Shown here piece by piece: positions 34,393 to 44,562 of a stretch of DNA of 64,000 nucleotides. The position numbers were made by a program, and so were the translations under genes. Source of the stretch: Corinectria fuckeliana (lineage: Eukaryota; Ascomycota; Sordariomycetes; Hypocreales; Nectriaceae); assembly GCA_019137255.1 (NCBI GenBank), contig WPDH01000361.1, positions 25,911 to 89,910 on the forward strand, written 5' to 3'. The notes under the pieces were generated by a model that worked only from the letters and a program-made list of their open reading frames with translations, searched no databases and was not told the DNA's origin. The first letter of the stretch is position 1. Every line of letters begins with the position of its first letter.

Positions 34393-35898
34393 TCAAACTC
34401 CGTGGAACACCTTGACAACACCAGCCGCAGATCGTTCCGAGCCCGTTTCGTCATCTCGCGACCCGCTATGTAGACTCACGTCTTTGTTGCCGGCGCTCAA
34501 CTCGGCAGGGATACATCCCGGCGGCGAACGTCGCTCCTCGGGCGTGGCCTCTTCGCTGCGGACCTCGACCTCGTGGCGCTGGTAAATCTTCAGCGGCATC
34601 GAGTACGTCGTGTTGATCTGCTCCTCGCTGTCCAGGCGGTGGATGGTGGTGTCGCCGGCGCGCACGGCGGACCGCGGCCCGTGGCTGAAGTCGGAGCGGA
34701 AACGGGTCGACACGTTCGTGGAGCGCTTGTTGGAGTAGCCGGCGAAGGACTTGAGGCTGGGGAAGACGCGGCGCAGCAGCGTCCAGATGTAGGGGAGGTT
34801 GGCGGTGATGAGGGCGGTGGAGGACTCGCGGATGTACCAGAAGGTCCAGTTGGAGCCGAAGGGCTCGTTGAAGCTGTAGAACTTGTTGAGGATGGCCGAG
34901 AGAATCTAAAGCGAGGGTCAGTTGGTGTCACGGTTCCGTGCGTAGGCGTGGACGTACGGTGAAGGCACCCATCGCGAAGACGGCGATGAGAACCGCTTTT
35001 CTCTTGGTGGGCAACTGGGACTTGAGGAATATCGGCATCGGGATAGCGATGATCATGATGTCGGACGAAATGTTGAGGACCGCATTGGTGATGAGGTGGT
35101 TCGTGGCAGCGGAGCATTGAGCTAGACACACGTGTCAGGAACGGCATTCAATGTGGTTTCAAGTGAGGCCCAAATGGGGAGCGCCAAAGAGTATCAGGGG
35201 GCTGGTAGAGACTTACTGCTAGGCGTGGGAACGGCCCAGTAGTTGTGAAAGGGCCGGCACCAAACGCCGAGGTACAGGATCTCCATAAGAACGAGGCCCC
35301 CGGCAACATATCCGGCGACAATCTTGACGGCCAGATTCTGCTTCAAACTCATGCTGTCGGGGTGTTAGATGGCATGTCCATGACAAGTGTAGCGGAGCGG
35401 GACCACGAACGTCAATCGGTTGTACATGAGCAGCAGGCAGGACTTGGTGGTCCAGATGGTGATGATCTGCATCTGCTCGACAACCAGGACCCATTTAGAG
35501 CCCTTGATGCGCTCGCGGATGTTGGCAGGCGTGAGGTCGGTGTCGGCGTTGGGGTCAATCAGATTGGTGCTGGTGTGCGAGACGATGCTCATGCCGACCA
35601 TCAAGACGGTATCAGATACCTAGGAGCAGGTTAGAACACGGTTCCGGCGAGCAAGGGCGGGCGTGGGAGCTGGTTGTGACGGACCATTGCGAGCAGCATC
35701 AAGTAATCTTCAAGCTGCAGCTTCTTGAACTCGCCCAGCAGCATCTTTCGAGAAACCCTAGACGAATGTAAGTACACACACAGCCAGCCAGCCAGCCAAC
35801 GGGGGTCCCCATTATCCAGACAACACGTACATCCTGGCGATGACTATCGCCCACGTGAGGGCGTACCACGTCCATATCTCCGCTACAAAGGCCGTCAT
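34393..35898 (-). CDS. Seven-TM rhodopsin-domain integral membrane protein (PTH11-like family)
   Basis: Six exons (35898-35831, 35757-35685, 35619-35411, 35353-35217, 35121-34958, 34905-34393) sum to 388 codons, 387 residues. The start MTAFVAEIWTWYALTWAIVIAR is a first membrane helix. It is followed by LEDYLMLLAMV, WTTKSCLLLMYNRLT, KIVAGYVAGGLVLMEILYLGVWCRPF, CSAATNHLITNAVLNISSDIMIIAIP and KRKAVLIAVFAMGAFTILSAILNKFYS, ending in ESSTALITANLPYIWTLLRR. These are the usual blocks of the fungal rhodopsin-domain family that includes PTH11-like receptors. No N-terminal CFEM domain is present. The hydrophilic C-terminal tail of about 125 residues is probably cytosolic. A sensing role is inferred from relatives. 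The small first exon (68 nt) rests on the splice fit. Confidence 0.85.
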
Positions 35899-38390
35899 GG
35901 TTGATGCGATGCGACGTGATGTTGGGAGACAGCGCTCTACTGGAAGGGGGGACGGCGGGATCACGCCTCGAGGTCAATGGCGGGGGATCGTCAGCATCAG
36001 GCCAAAGCGTCGAAGAGGCGAAGCCGCGCAAGGAAAGGATGAGCGTCAGAGAAGGTCGCGCATTGCCCCTCGTCTTAGTTTGCGTGGGAGAGGGAGTAGA
36101 AAAGCAAATGGCAAGTTTGACAGCAACAAGCAAGCAAGCAACAGGGAAGGACAGGACAGGATAGCGGAGGAGAAGGGGAGGGGGGGGATCGATCGTGGAG
36201 GGGGCGAGGAGGATGGCGGCTTTGCTTTTATTAGGAGCCAACAAGTGTGTGAGTGAGTGAGTGATGGTCTAGCCCGTGGGAGGAGTGTGTGCGTATGGAG
36301 ACAAACACAGACTTGACTTGGAAGTGCTTAGTTGAGTGGATTCAACTCCAGTGATTCACTGGAGCACGCTTGGAAGCGGACGAAGTGGATGGCCCGTAGG
36401 GACCCGCGATGCCGTCAGGGGAAAGGACCTTAGCAGGGAGACGTAAGTTCTTACATTGTCCAGACAGATCCAGAGAGTGAGACATGGCCGTCCTGCGGTT
36501 GCGGGTTGCTAGTTAGTCCCGCATCAACCTTCCCTTCTAGTGCTGGAGGCCGGACATTTTGTTGTCTTGGCTGGGTCTTGGGCCTTTTCTTTGGCCATCT
36601 GGTAGGTAGGGGGGGGGGGAAAGCAAACCCTTGGCTATCCGGTCTCCGACGGGGGGGGAAGGGGGGCGTGGAGAAATCGGGTTTGCGGCCGTGGATGAGG
36701 CGTGGAGGCGCGGAGGCGTGGAGACGTTCGCGTGGGTCTCACGACTCGAGTCAGCTCAGCCCAGGTGGATTGGATCGCTTTTGCAAGGATGCCGAGTCAG
36801 GTCGTCTGCATGGCATTTCGTGGATTACTCCATCCAAAGGCTCAGTGAGTGAGTGAGTGACGAGTCTGCTGATAACTCTTCATTGGCGGCACTCACTGCA
36901 GGGAATAAGGGAGCAAACCACCGGCGAATACCTAACACATACACAAAAGCGCCTCTTCGAGAAAGCCTTGGCCCTTGACAGGCTCGACATCCGTACGTAC
37001 ATGTAGATAGCGATGGTGGAGGGGGCATCAATTGGTGCAACGGGCTTCCCCAGCCGTGCAATGAGATTTGAGAATGACAAGACGGAAAAAGTGACAGCAA
37101 TGCCCATCCCTGCCGTCGTCGTCGGAGCTGGAAGATAGCGCCCAGGGGGTCGACAGGGGGGCTCAGAGACAGACAGCGGAACACAGCAGATCCAACCGAA
37201 GCAGACGCCTTTACAGCAAGTTGACGATGGCGCCAGTCCGCCGCACCGGGCCTCATCGGCCATGCCATTGGTCCACCCACAGAACACAAGGAGGGGGGGG
37301 GGGGACCCCTAATGAGACCCAGGCTGGCGAGGCACCTACATAGCGCGATATCTCTCAGCACGTCGAACTCGGTTCGCTTCGACGCTTTGTTGCAGTACCG
37401 ACCTACCTACCTAGGTAGTTAATCGCGTACCTAGGCTACCAAGTAGCGTGGTCCCGTCTGTATCCGGAGCTAGGTTGGCAAGGAGAAAAGAAAAAGACTC
37501 GCACTACTGCAGGGCTGCTGCAGAAACTGACGCAGATATGTCATCGGAAAACGTGGCTCGACGCTTCGATAGCGCCCAAGAAGCACGAATCGCGAGAGAA
37601 GCCGAGAGACAGGGAGCCTACCTAACCTACCCATGCATTCAAGGGAACGGTGATAGAACTTCCCTTTCAACGCCTCCACCCCAGTCATTGGATATCATAA
37701 ACTTACATCATTTAGTATATGGAACCTCGACGGTGGGGGGTCGGTTGCAGAGCCCGGCGCCCGCCAGACATTGCCTCTCTCACTCAACACCGAATTATGT
37801 CTTTCGTCTGTCGTCACTCGTCACTCGTCAGCAGGGAAATCTCCTCCTGGCCGGCCCTGGAGCCAACCACCCATGTGAGGATCACCCCTGGAACACCGCA
37901 TTTGGGGACACCGGGTCGCGCCCCTCTCGCCTCCCCTGCTCCCACGCGACGTCTCGGAGATATACCACAAAAAGGAAGAAGAAAGAAAGAAAGAAAAAGA
38001 AGCCCTTCCATCGCCCATGCAGGTCTGGTCTGGTCTGGTCTGGTCTGTACCTAGGGCGTAACTTATCTAAAGGGGGGGGGGGGGGGTCCGCCGGCGTTCG
38101 ATTGTTCCATGCGGGCGCATGTAAGTCTCATGGCTGCACCAGCTTCAGGAACAGACTCCAAACTGTCACCCCCAACGTTTCCATCACCTGTTCTGTTCCG
38201 CCCCGGCTTCTTTGGGGTCCGAGCGCCGCCGGCCCTGCTTGCATTGGCATCTCGATCAAGAAATTCCCAAAGGTGGAAATGCTGCGGTTTTGGTACCGAG
38301 GCGTCGACCAACGGTAGACTAGCCAGTAGCGAACCGCTAGACCCGGCGGCCTCACACTGACGCGACAGGTTTGGCCATAAGGGTGTCTGC
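35899..38390. other. Long intergenic stretch rich in simple repeats
   Basis: No supported gene lies in this 2.5 kb. It holds simple repeats: GAGT/GTGA runs near 36247-36262 and 36842-36860, AGCC repeats near 35781-35800, GAAA repeats near 37978-37998 and CTGGT repeats at 38022-38047. Three long G runs lie at 36609-36619, 37293-37304 and 38072-38086. The ORF at 37448-38317 crosses these repeats and shows no family motif. Confidence 0.55.
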
Positions 38391-38421
38391 TATCCCTTTG
38401 ACTGTCGTAAGACGACACCTG
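38391..38421 (+). repeat. Left 31 bp inverted repeat of the piggyBac-like element
   Basis: It matches the reverse complement of 40444-40474 without mismatch and contains TGTCGT-AAG-ACGACA. Confidence 0.9.
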
Positions 38422-38489
38422 GGTCACGAACAGGGGGGTCTAGCCAATTAAAGTAAAGCGCATCAAAGGTACTTCTAACCCCACCTATT

Positions 38490-39720
38490 TTATATAGTGA
38501 TAGAAGTCCCAGCAATTCCCTTTTCTACAAAGAGCTACATTACACTGCTGACAGCGATATCGTGACTGCGTTGGTCTCCGGCTTCTATTGCTATCAATTG
38601 CTTGTAACGGCAGCCGCTGCCGCCCCTCTCTAAGCTGTATTCCTTTACAAGCCTGACAAGTCGAGCAATTCTTATTTCGGACCCAATTGTGCTGTGAAAT
38701 AGGCGTAAACTCGTCTCTAGCCTGAAACCTTTAATGTGATTAACTTTCAGCTATGTACGCTGTAATGAGGTTATTAACGATATGTTGCCGCCAACTACCT
38801 TGTGATGCCTCTGGCTTTTACTGCGGCTGCCCCCTTTTCTGTAAGATGAAGCTGTTAATAAGGGCTATTTCTAGCAGAAAGTCCCAAGCTAGGGCCTTTT
38901 AGCCGCCCCTGCGTACACAGCGGTTAAGACCCTAATAAGCTCGCATTTGGTCACTGCGATCCACAGCATTTATCTTATTATTGTAGGTAGCAGTGATAGA
39001 TAGAATAGAAATCACTTTAACGGGCTTGTCACTAAAGAAACACTATATTAGCTGTGCTTACATTTAGTCTGTTATCAGTCTTTTCCTCTTATGGTTAAGT
39101 CTTTTATCGCCTTTAAATATAGTTGATAGAAATAACATAAGGGTATTATCTTTTTAAGCGATTTAATTAACTTGATTATTAGCTGTAGGGATAGCTTTAA
39201 TAATATTAAATTTAAGGCTGCTAGCAGCTGTGTTATTTGTAGCTTTAAGCTTAATAAGGGGCTTATAGATACTATAGTTCCTGCGGGCTGTGCTTATAGC
39301 TTTATGGCTATATTGCTAAAGCTAGCGAAAGAGGTCACAAAAAGAGAATAGGTTATTAAGAAATATATGGTATCTAGCCTCTAGTAGTAGATTTACTAGG
39401 GTAACAACTACAGCTTAGGTTAGGTTTAGATAGATTATCCTCTCTTAAATCTACTAGCAGCTTTGCTGTAGCTATATCTCTTACTGTAGCTGTTAAGCCG
39501 GCTAGATCCTAACAGGCTTAAATTTTCAGCCTGGCTAGTGCTAAATCCACTATAGAAAATAGCCTCTTTAGGCTACAGCTTAGACTTTAAAGCCTGTTAG
39601 AATTAGCTTTAAAGGGATAGTTATTATCTTAAGAGACTAGCTAAGAAAGCAGACTATACACTTATCTATAGTAATAGCTATGCCTAGAATATAGAAAATT
39701 ATAAATGTATCTTATATATA
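38490..39720 (-). pseudogene. piggyBac-like transposase relic (DDE_Tnp_1_7)
   Basis: Read on the minus strand with stops and frame slips ignored, the blocks of fungal piggyBac transposases appear in order. Near 39720-39600 there is ITIDKCIVCF, then IPLKLILTGFKV and the following RGYFLxWIxH. Near 39400-39330 there is a LNNLFSFCDLF block corresponding to the family YLDNLF segment. Then come KAIPTANNQVN and, near 38990-38860, KINAVDRSDQMRAY with LNRCVRRGG and ALAWDFLLEIALINSFILQK. Near 38690-38510 lies the C-terminal Cys-rich domain, with CSTCQACKG and RYRCQQCNVALCRKGNCWDF. Premature stops and shifts make it non-functional. The N-terminal part (above 39720) is too degraded to place. Confidence 0.8.
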
Positions 39721-40443
39721 ACTAGACTATATATTAACCCGGCTAAAGGTCTAGCTGTAAAAGCTTATATTAAGGTTCTTATTAATTATTATAAAGTTAT
39801 AGATATAAAGATGCTAAGATAATAGCTAGAAGCGGTTATAAGGTATTTAGTTAGTTATAAGGTAGATAAGGTGTTAGTCTTTAGATCTAGAAACCTTCTA
39901 ATAATCCTTAATATATAGCTCTCTATATATTCTTATATATATTAGGATTATAAGCTATATATAGATTTCTGTAATAAAGGTTAGCTTCTAAGCTAGCAGC
40001 TAAGACTACAGCTTTAATCTGTAGCTACTATCTTTATATTGCTAAAGCTGGTGACTAACCTAGCTGTTAGTATAACAGACCTAGCATTCCACTAGGGAAA
40101 TAAGTAGGAATTGCTAGAAAAGCAATAGCAGCTCTGGGGGCAGGGCTGTTATCTTAAAGACCCGGCTTAGAACGTCTATCAGCTTAAAGTTATGACTGCG
40201 ATCCCGGACCGGATCATGTATTAGCCGGCAGGTGTTATCAGCTGGCTGCTCGCGGCGGCTATCATTAAGCCGGATAAAGCTATTATCATCATATGCGTTA
40301 ACTGCCTGGCTGGGGGGCTGTTAGGAATTCATGAGAGCATACAGAATGAGTTGTATGAGGAATTAGGTGGGGTTGATTCTGCTGACGCTCACGGTCACTC
40401 TACGTACCTCGGCCTTAGCGGGGGCTATGTGGGGCGCGGTACG

Positions 40444-40474
40444 CAGGTGTCGTCTTACGACAGTCAAAGGGATA
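40444..40474 (-). repeat. Right 31 bp inverted repeat of the piggyBac-like element
   Basis: It is the perfect reverse complement of 38391-38421. Confidence 0.9.
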
Positions 40475-41638
40475 AGCTAATTCATGGAGTAGACAGACCT
40501 AGATACTAAGTAGTATACCTACCTGCTCATTATGATAGAATCCGATCCAGACCGACAGGCCGCGTGGTGGAACATGATTGTCCACCCGGTTCCGCCACCC
40601 AGTCCATCCCCTATCTATATCGTGCCTACTATCTCCTTACCTGGGCTGGCACGCGCCGGAAATACGCGGATGGTGGCAACTCGGCTGCGGCACGTCGCTT
40701 AGACAACTTTCTCTCCGTGTTTTGCGCGACCCCCGTAGATTCAAATCTCGTGGCCCCCTCGTCTATTACCACATAGTTACCTGCTTTGCTTTGTCCGTCC
40801 CACCGAATTAGCTACGCGTAATGTAACTATCATGATGGGGTTTGCGTGCAGTTTGCTGCAGATCAACCTCTGCTGCGGATTGCTCGGATCACGGCGCCGA
40901 TCACGTACTGTAGCGGATCTGGGGTCTAGCTCCTCGCTCGATCCGCGGGAACACGGCGATGCCACCACTTCAACTTCTGCACAGTAATCTAATCAGCGGA
41001 CTCCCGTCACATCATCGTCCATCGCCCCCAGTGCAGAGTGGCAGCCCGCCACTGCCCAGACCATCCGGTCGAGCCACCTCGTTCCAACTGACTCAGCCAC
41101 TGGCCTGATCCCGGGTGGTTTGAATCAAACGATACAGACTAACCGCGCCGCATCGTCGGCTTTAAGACGGGTCATTGCAGTAGTCTCTGCAATAGTTGCT
41201 AGAAAAAGCCTCCTGCACTAACACCTCCTTCTTTGAGATAGCTGTGAAGGTGCTTGGTAACTATGAATCCGCATTAAGTAAATCTCCGTGCGGCGCTGCT
41301 TACCTCATTCTCAATCATCCCAACTGGCAATTTGCAAGGAGAGGGGAAAATAGCGCAATATCACGTGCGATACGCATTTGCAATCTGCGCGCTCACTCAG
41401 CTTCTATCACGATCCATCCATCATCTAATCTAGGCTTCTAGAGAGGGATGGAAAGGCTTCGTAAGGCGGCGTAGACTCACTATTAAGCTCAAGTACACAT
41501 CTCCAAGAGGTATTTTATTCACGTCTTCTCCGCGACCTCTCCCAGATTTCTCCGGGCTTCAAACCACCAACAATTGAGCCATACTCCGTCAACCACCTAC
41601 ACTCAACCAACAGCCACAGCCACATCCACAGCACCACA
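40475..41638. other. Intergenic stretch
   Basis: About 1.2 kb between the piggyBac-like element and thioredoxin. The last 120 bp is a C/A- and CT-rich leader with CCACAGCCACATCCACA-like sequence directly before the thioredoxin start. No other gene is recognised. Confidence 0.55.
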
Positions 41639-42019
41639 ATGGTTCGACACATCTCCTCGGGTGCCGAGCTGCAGGCCCTCCTCGAGTCAACCACCTACGT
41701 CGTCGTCGACTTCTTCGCCGACTGGTGCCCGCCCTGCAAGGCCATTGCCCCTATATACGAGACGCTCGCCGAGAAGCACAGCGTGCCCAACACGCTCGCC
41801 TTCGCAAAGGTCAACGTCGACCACGTCCAAGACGCCGCCCGCACGTACCGCGTCACCGCCATGCCCACCTTCCTCTTCTTCAAGGACGGCAAGCAAGTCG
41901 CCGTCAACGGCCAGACCATGATCCAGGGCGCCGATCCTCGCACCCTCGGCGCCGCTGCTGAGAAGCTCGGTGGTCTCGCCAAGAAGCGCGCCGAGGCAGC
42001 GGCTGTCCAGGTGGGTTAG
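41639..42019 (+). CDS. Thioredoxin, WCPPC active site
   Basis: This single exon encodes 126 residues with one thioredoxin fold. The protein reduces disulfides, with its electrons coming from thioredoxin reductase. The active site FFADWCPPCKAIAP places the catalytic cysteines at 30 and 33, and the cis-proline loop VTAMPTFLFFKDGK is intact. The usual CGPC dipeptide is replaced by CPPC. That dipeptide occurs in some thioredoxin-like proteins and would be expected to shift the redox potential. The C-terminus has an Ala/Lys-rich extension of about 20 residues (EKLGGLAKKRAEAAAVQVG). No targeting signal is seen, so it is probably cytosolic. Confidence 0.93.
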   Translation: MVRHISSGAELQALLESTTYVVVDFFADWCPPCKAIAPIYETLAEKHSVPNTLAFAKVNVDHVQDAARTYRVTAMPTFLFFKDGKQVAVNGQTMIQGADPRTLGAAAEKLGGLAKKRAEAAAVQVG

Positions 42020-42305
42020 TCCACCGCCCAAAGGAGGCAGTGCCCACCTCGGAATCTGCCGATCACTGTGTGGGGGAATGAAATGAGATTATGACGCACC
42101 AGGGAAGGAATGGAAAGGAGGAACTCGGGGTTGAGACGACATCATGACCATTAGAAAGGCGTCCAAAATCATTCTTGTTGACTCGTTTACTTTTGTACAT
42201 ATACCCTCAACAAGTGAAGCCAACTTTGAGCATTGAATGTGTACCTCAGGTGCCTCTCGTGAGTTCCAGAATATGAGGTATTTCAGGATATGAGCTCTAC
42301 AGATT

Positions 42306-42660
42306 GTAATCCTTCATATGCTCGTGCTCGCTGATCAGCCTGCTGCTCTCCGTCCGTAGCCGTGACACCTCTTCCTCCACCCGCCGTCGTTTTATTCCCT
42401 CGTGGCGGTCAGTGTCAAAGCTGTCAGAATCCTTGCCGCCCGTAGCTTCGGCGATAGGAGACCCGTGCAATTAGTCGCTCGGCCGCTGGTCTGTCGATCA
42501 AGAGTTCTCGAAGCTAAAGAGACGTCATGTGGATCATCAGTGCGTGGTTGATCGGCGTGGAGATTACCATCTTGGTTCTTGACGTGTCGATCGCGATTTG
42601 ATCTCCGGCGGAAGCCTTTGTCGTGATGCTTGCAGCCGGGTTGGGGCCAAGGAAACAAAA
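42306..42660 (-). pseudogene. Relic of a C2H2-zinc-finger-type protein
   Basis: On the minus strand the reading PGCKHHDKGFRRRSNRDRHVK resembles the last finger of a common fungal C2H2 protein family. The first Cys and last His of the finger are missing. In another frame nearer 42400-42306 it is followed by a coiled-coil end RRRVEEEVSRLRTESSRL and a stop at TAG 42301-42303. No start or upstream part is found. The frame change between the two pieces is not explained by an obvious intron. I read it as a degraded gene tail. Confidence 0.4.
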
Positions 42661-42905
42661 CCGTCCTCTTGACAGAGGTTGAGCTGCAATATTGTTAACA
42701 CGCAGGCGACATGACTACCTACTATCAAAGTTGTTTGAGCTTGTTAGTACGGCGCATAACTAAGCTTGAGGCTTGTTTCTATTCCATGATAGATGATACT
42801 CACTATTGACACAGAATCTTGCTCTGCTCGTGAATGTCTATCCCTGAATATATGCATTGGAGTTCATTAGGTGACGTCCCGGAGTTTTATCTATATTTTC
42901 TAGTT

Positions 42906-43910
42906 TCACTTGGAAAGATGTTGAAGTGAGTTTTCTGCTCCTGCTTTAATAACTTTCGCCAGCGACGCTAGGAAGGGAGACATCGACAGTTTGTCTAACA
43001 ACGCTCTTGGTGACATCATAGGAGGTCTGGTTGGCAGCTCTTTGCCCATGATATCGACTACGTAAAGCCAGAAGACAGACCTCAAAGAGCTCTGTTCCGA
43101 ATCGAAGAAACCAAGAAATTTCCGAGACAAAATCTCGCCCGATTTAGTGTCTACGTTGGGAAGATAGGCAATGTTGTTAATCCATCCAGTGAGTTCAATG
43201 CCTTTCTTTCCGACCCAGCCCACTTTGTGATTCTTCCACTCGACAAGGACTCGTTGCTCGTCGTCTACCATGTAGTTCAGCCGTAGAGCCGTCGTCGGCC
43301 TTATGCTTTCTCTATGTCTGAGATGCTTGCCCGCTAGTGTTACATTCAGCATTTAGGCCAGCTTAGCACTTAGCATCAGTGTAGTGCGCATTACATTTTG
43401 TTGTGACTGGAAAATGCAATAGCTAGAGTCTACATAGATGTAAAGCCAGTCGCACTGCCACTTCTCTAAGAGAGCGTACTGAAGATCGAGATTGATGCGG
43501 AACAAGTTCACGGGATCATTAAGATCTCGATGGATCTAGATAACTGCGTTTTGTGGCGGCTTGGAGTATCTGCTTGTTTGGGTAGTCTTCATCTATTGGC
43601 CACCAATATTTGCCTAGTTTTGAGACATTATTCTAAGTAGTAAATCATTCGATGCGCACCAAGTCAAGACATCTTCATTTCTTATAGGCCTAGGCGGTGA
43701 TTTGCTCAGATATTGAGACTTTGTCGTCGCGAGACACCTATGAGCAACAGCGGAGGACTGAAGACACAACAATCGCTTCTTTGCTGGTATTGCCACGGAG
43801 CTCCAGGTTCGGTTTCCTGAGTGCGAGGGATCGGCCATCGAATTTGACTTGGCGATTCCCAGGAAGTACATATGCGAGGTCGCCGAGCTAGGTCTTGAAA
43901 TATCTCAAAC
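42906..43910 (-). pseudogene. Relic of a HET/HeLo-type kinase-like protein gene
   Basis: The best part is an open frame at 43352-42906 with IRPTTALRLNYMVDDEQRVL, EWKNHKVGWVGKKGIELT and INNIAYLPNVDTK, then a C-terminal LDKLSMSPFLASLAKVI. This resembles the linker of fungal prion-inhibition / kinase-like proteins (HeLo-associated) that lies before the kinase-like part. Upstream to about 43900, minus-strand pieces such as NRQVKFDGRSLALRKPNLE are readable, but they are broken by stops and frame changes. The kinase part is absent. The family call rests on recalled motifs. Confidence 0.45.
43344..43422 (+). repeat. Diverged 79 bp direct repeat, copy 1
   Basis: This segment shares CAGCATTTAGGCCAGC and GTAGTGCGCATTAC, with similar spacing, with 48395-48473. 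Confidence 0.7.
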
Positions 43911-44562
43911 AACTGTTATCAATGTCTTTGCACAAGTGCTGTTCTGAACTATCATTTAAAGTCTCTGTTGCTGTAGTAGAAGACTACAATCGACATTATA
44001 AAAAGCTTCTCGAACTATGCATTGAAACCATAGGGTACTTTCCTTTACTGATTGCTTATGGACTGGGTCGAGCAGTTTTCCCAGTTTTTCATCAGAAAAC
44101 GGAACCATAACGGCAGTACATGAGATCAGTCAATAGAAGGAATACTTTCGTCCCTTTTCTATAAGACACTAAACCAACCTGCTTCAGTTGAGGCGTTTAG
44201 GCTGCTGTCTAAGGGCGAGGAGGCCAGAAGTCAAGGGCTACGGGTACAAGGTTAGCGACATATCGGAGCTGCCGCCAAACTGAGGCACAAATTGTACTGT
44301 GCTGATGACTTGACGATTCTCTAGATATTAAAGCCACATAGCCGTTGTAAAAGACTGCTACAGGGGGTAAATTTACGTTCCTACACACATTGTTCAAAGC
44401 GGCGACATCGCAACTCCTAATCTAAAGGCAGAAAAGGGCGTGAGGGGTAAATGATACAATTGAGTAACCTGAAACATCAATAAAGCTAGATAAGAGTGTG
44501 TGCAGAAATATATCCAATCCTCAACGTGAGGAATATCCAAATATGTACTGAGACAAAATACA
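43911..44562. other. Intergenic stretch
   Basis: About 650 bp with only short ORFs (43895-44110, 44209-44397) and nothing recognised. Confidence 0.55.

Larger units (their letters stand above)
38391..40474 (-). mobile_element. piggyBac-like DNA transposon, decayed
   Basis: A 2,084 bp element is bounded by perfect 31 bp inverted repeats (38391-38421 and 40444-40474), with outer sequence TATCCCTTTGACTG. The CCCTTTG-type end and the transposase relic identify the piggyBac superfamily. Each end contains the interrupted palindrome TGTCGT-AAG-ACGACA. No TTAA target duplication is visible: the flanks are CTAT before CCC and ATAA after GGG. The central part is AT-enriched by RIP-like change, less strongly than in the MULE. 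Confidence 0.85.

Noticed and set aside
37448..38317. 289-codon plus-strand ORF in the repeat-rich intergenic stretch
   Set aside because: It crosses GAAA, CTGGT and G-run repeats, has no domain pattern, and shows no exon structure.
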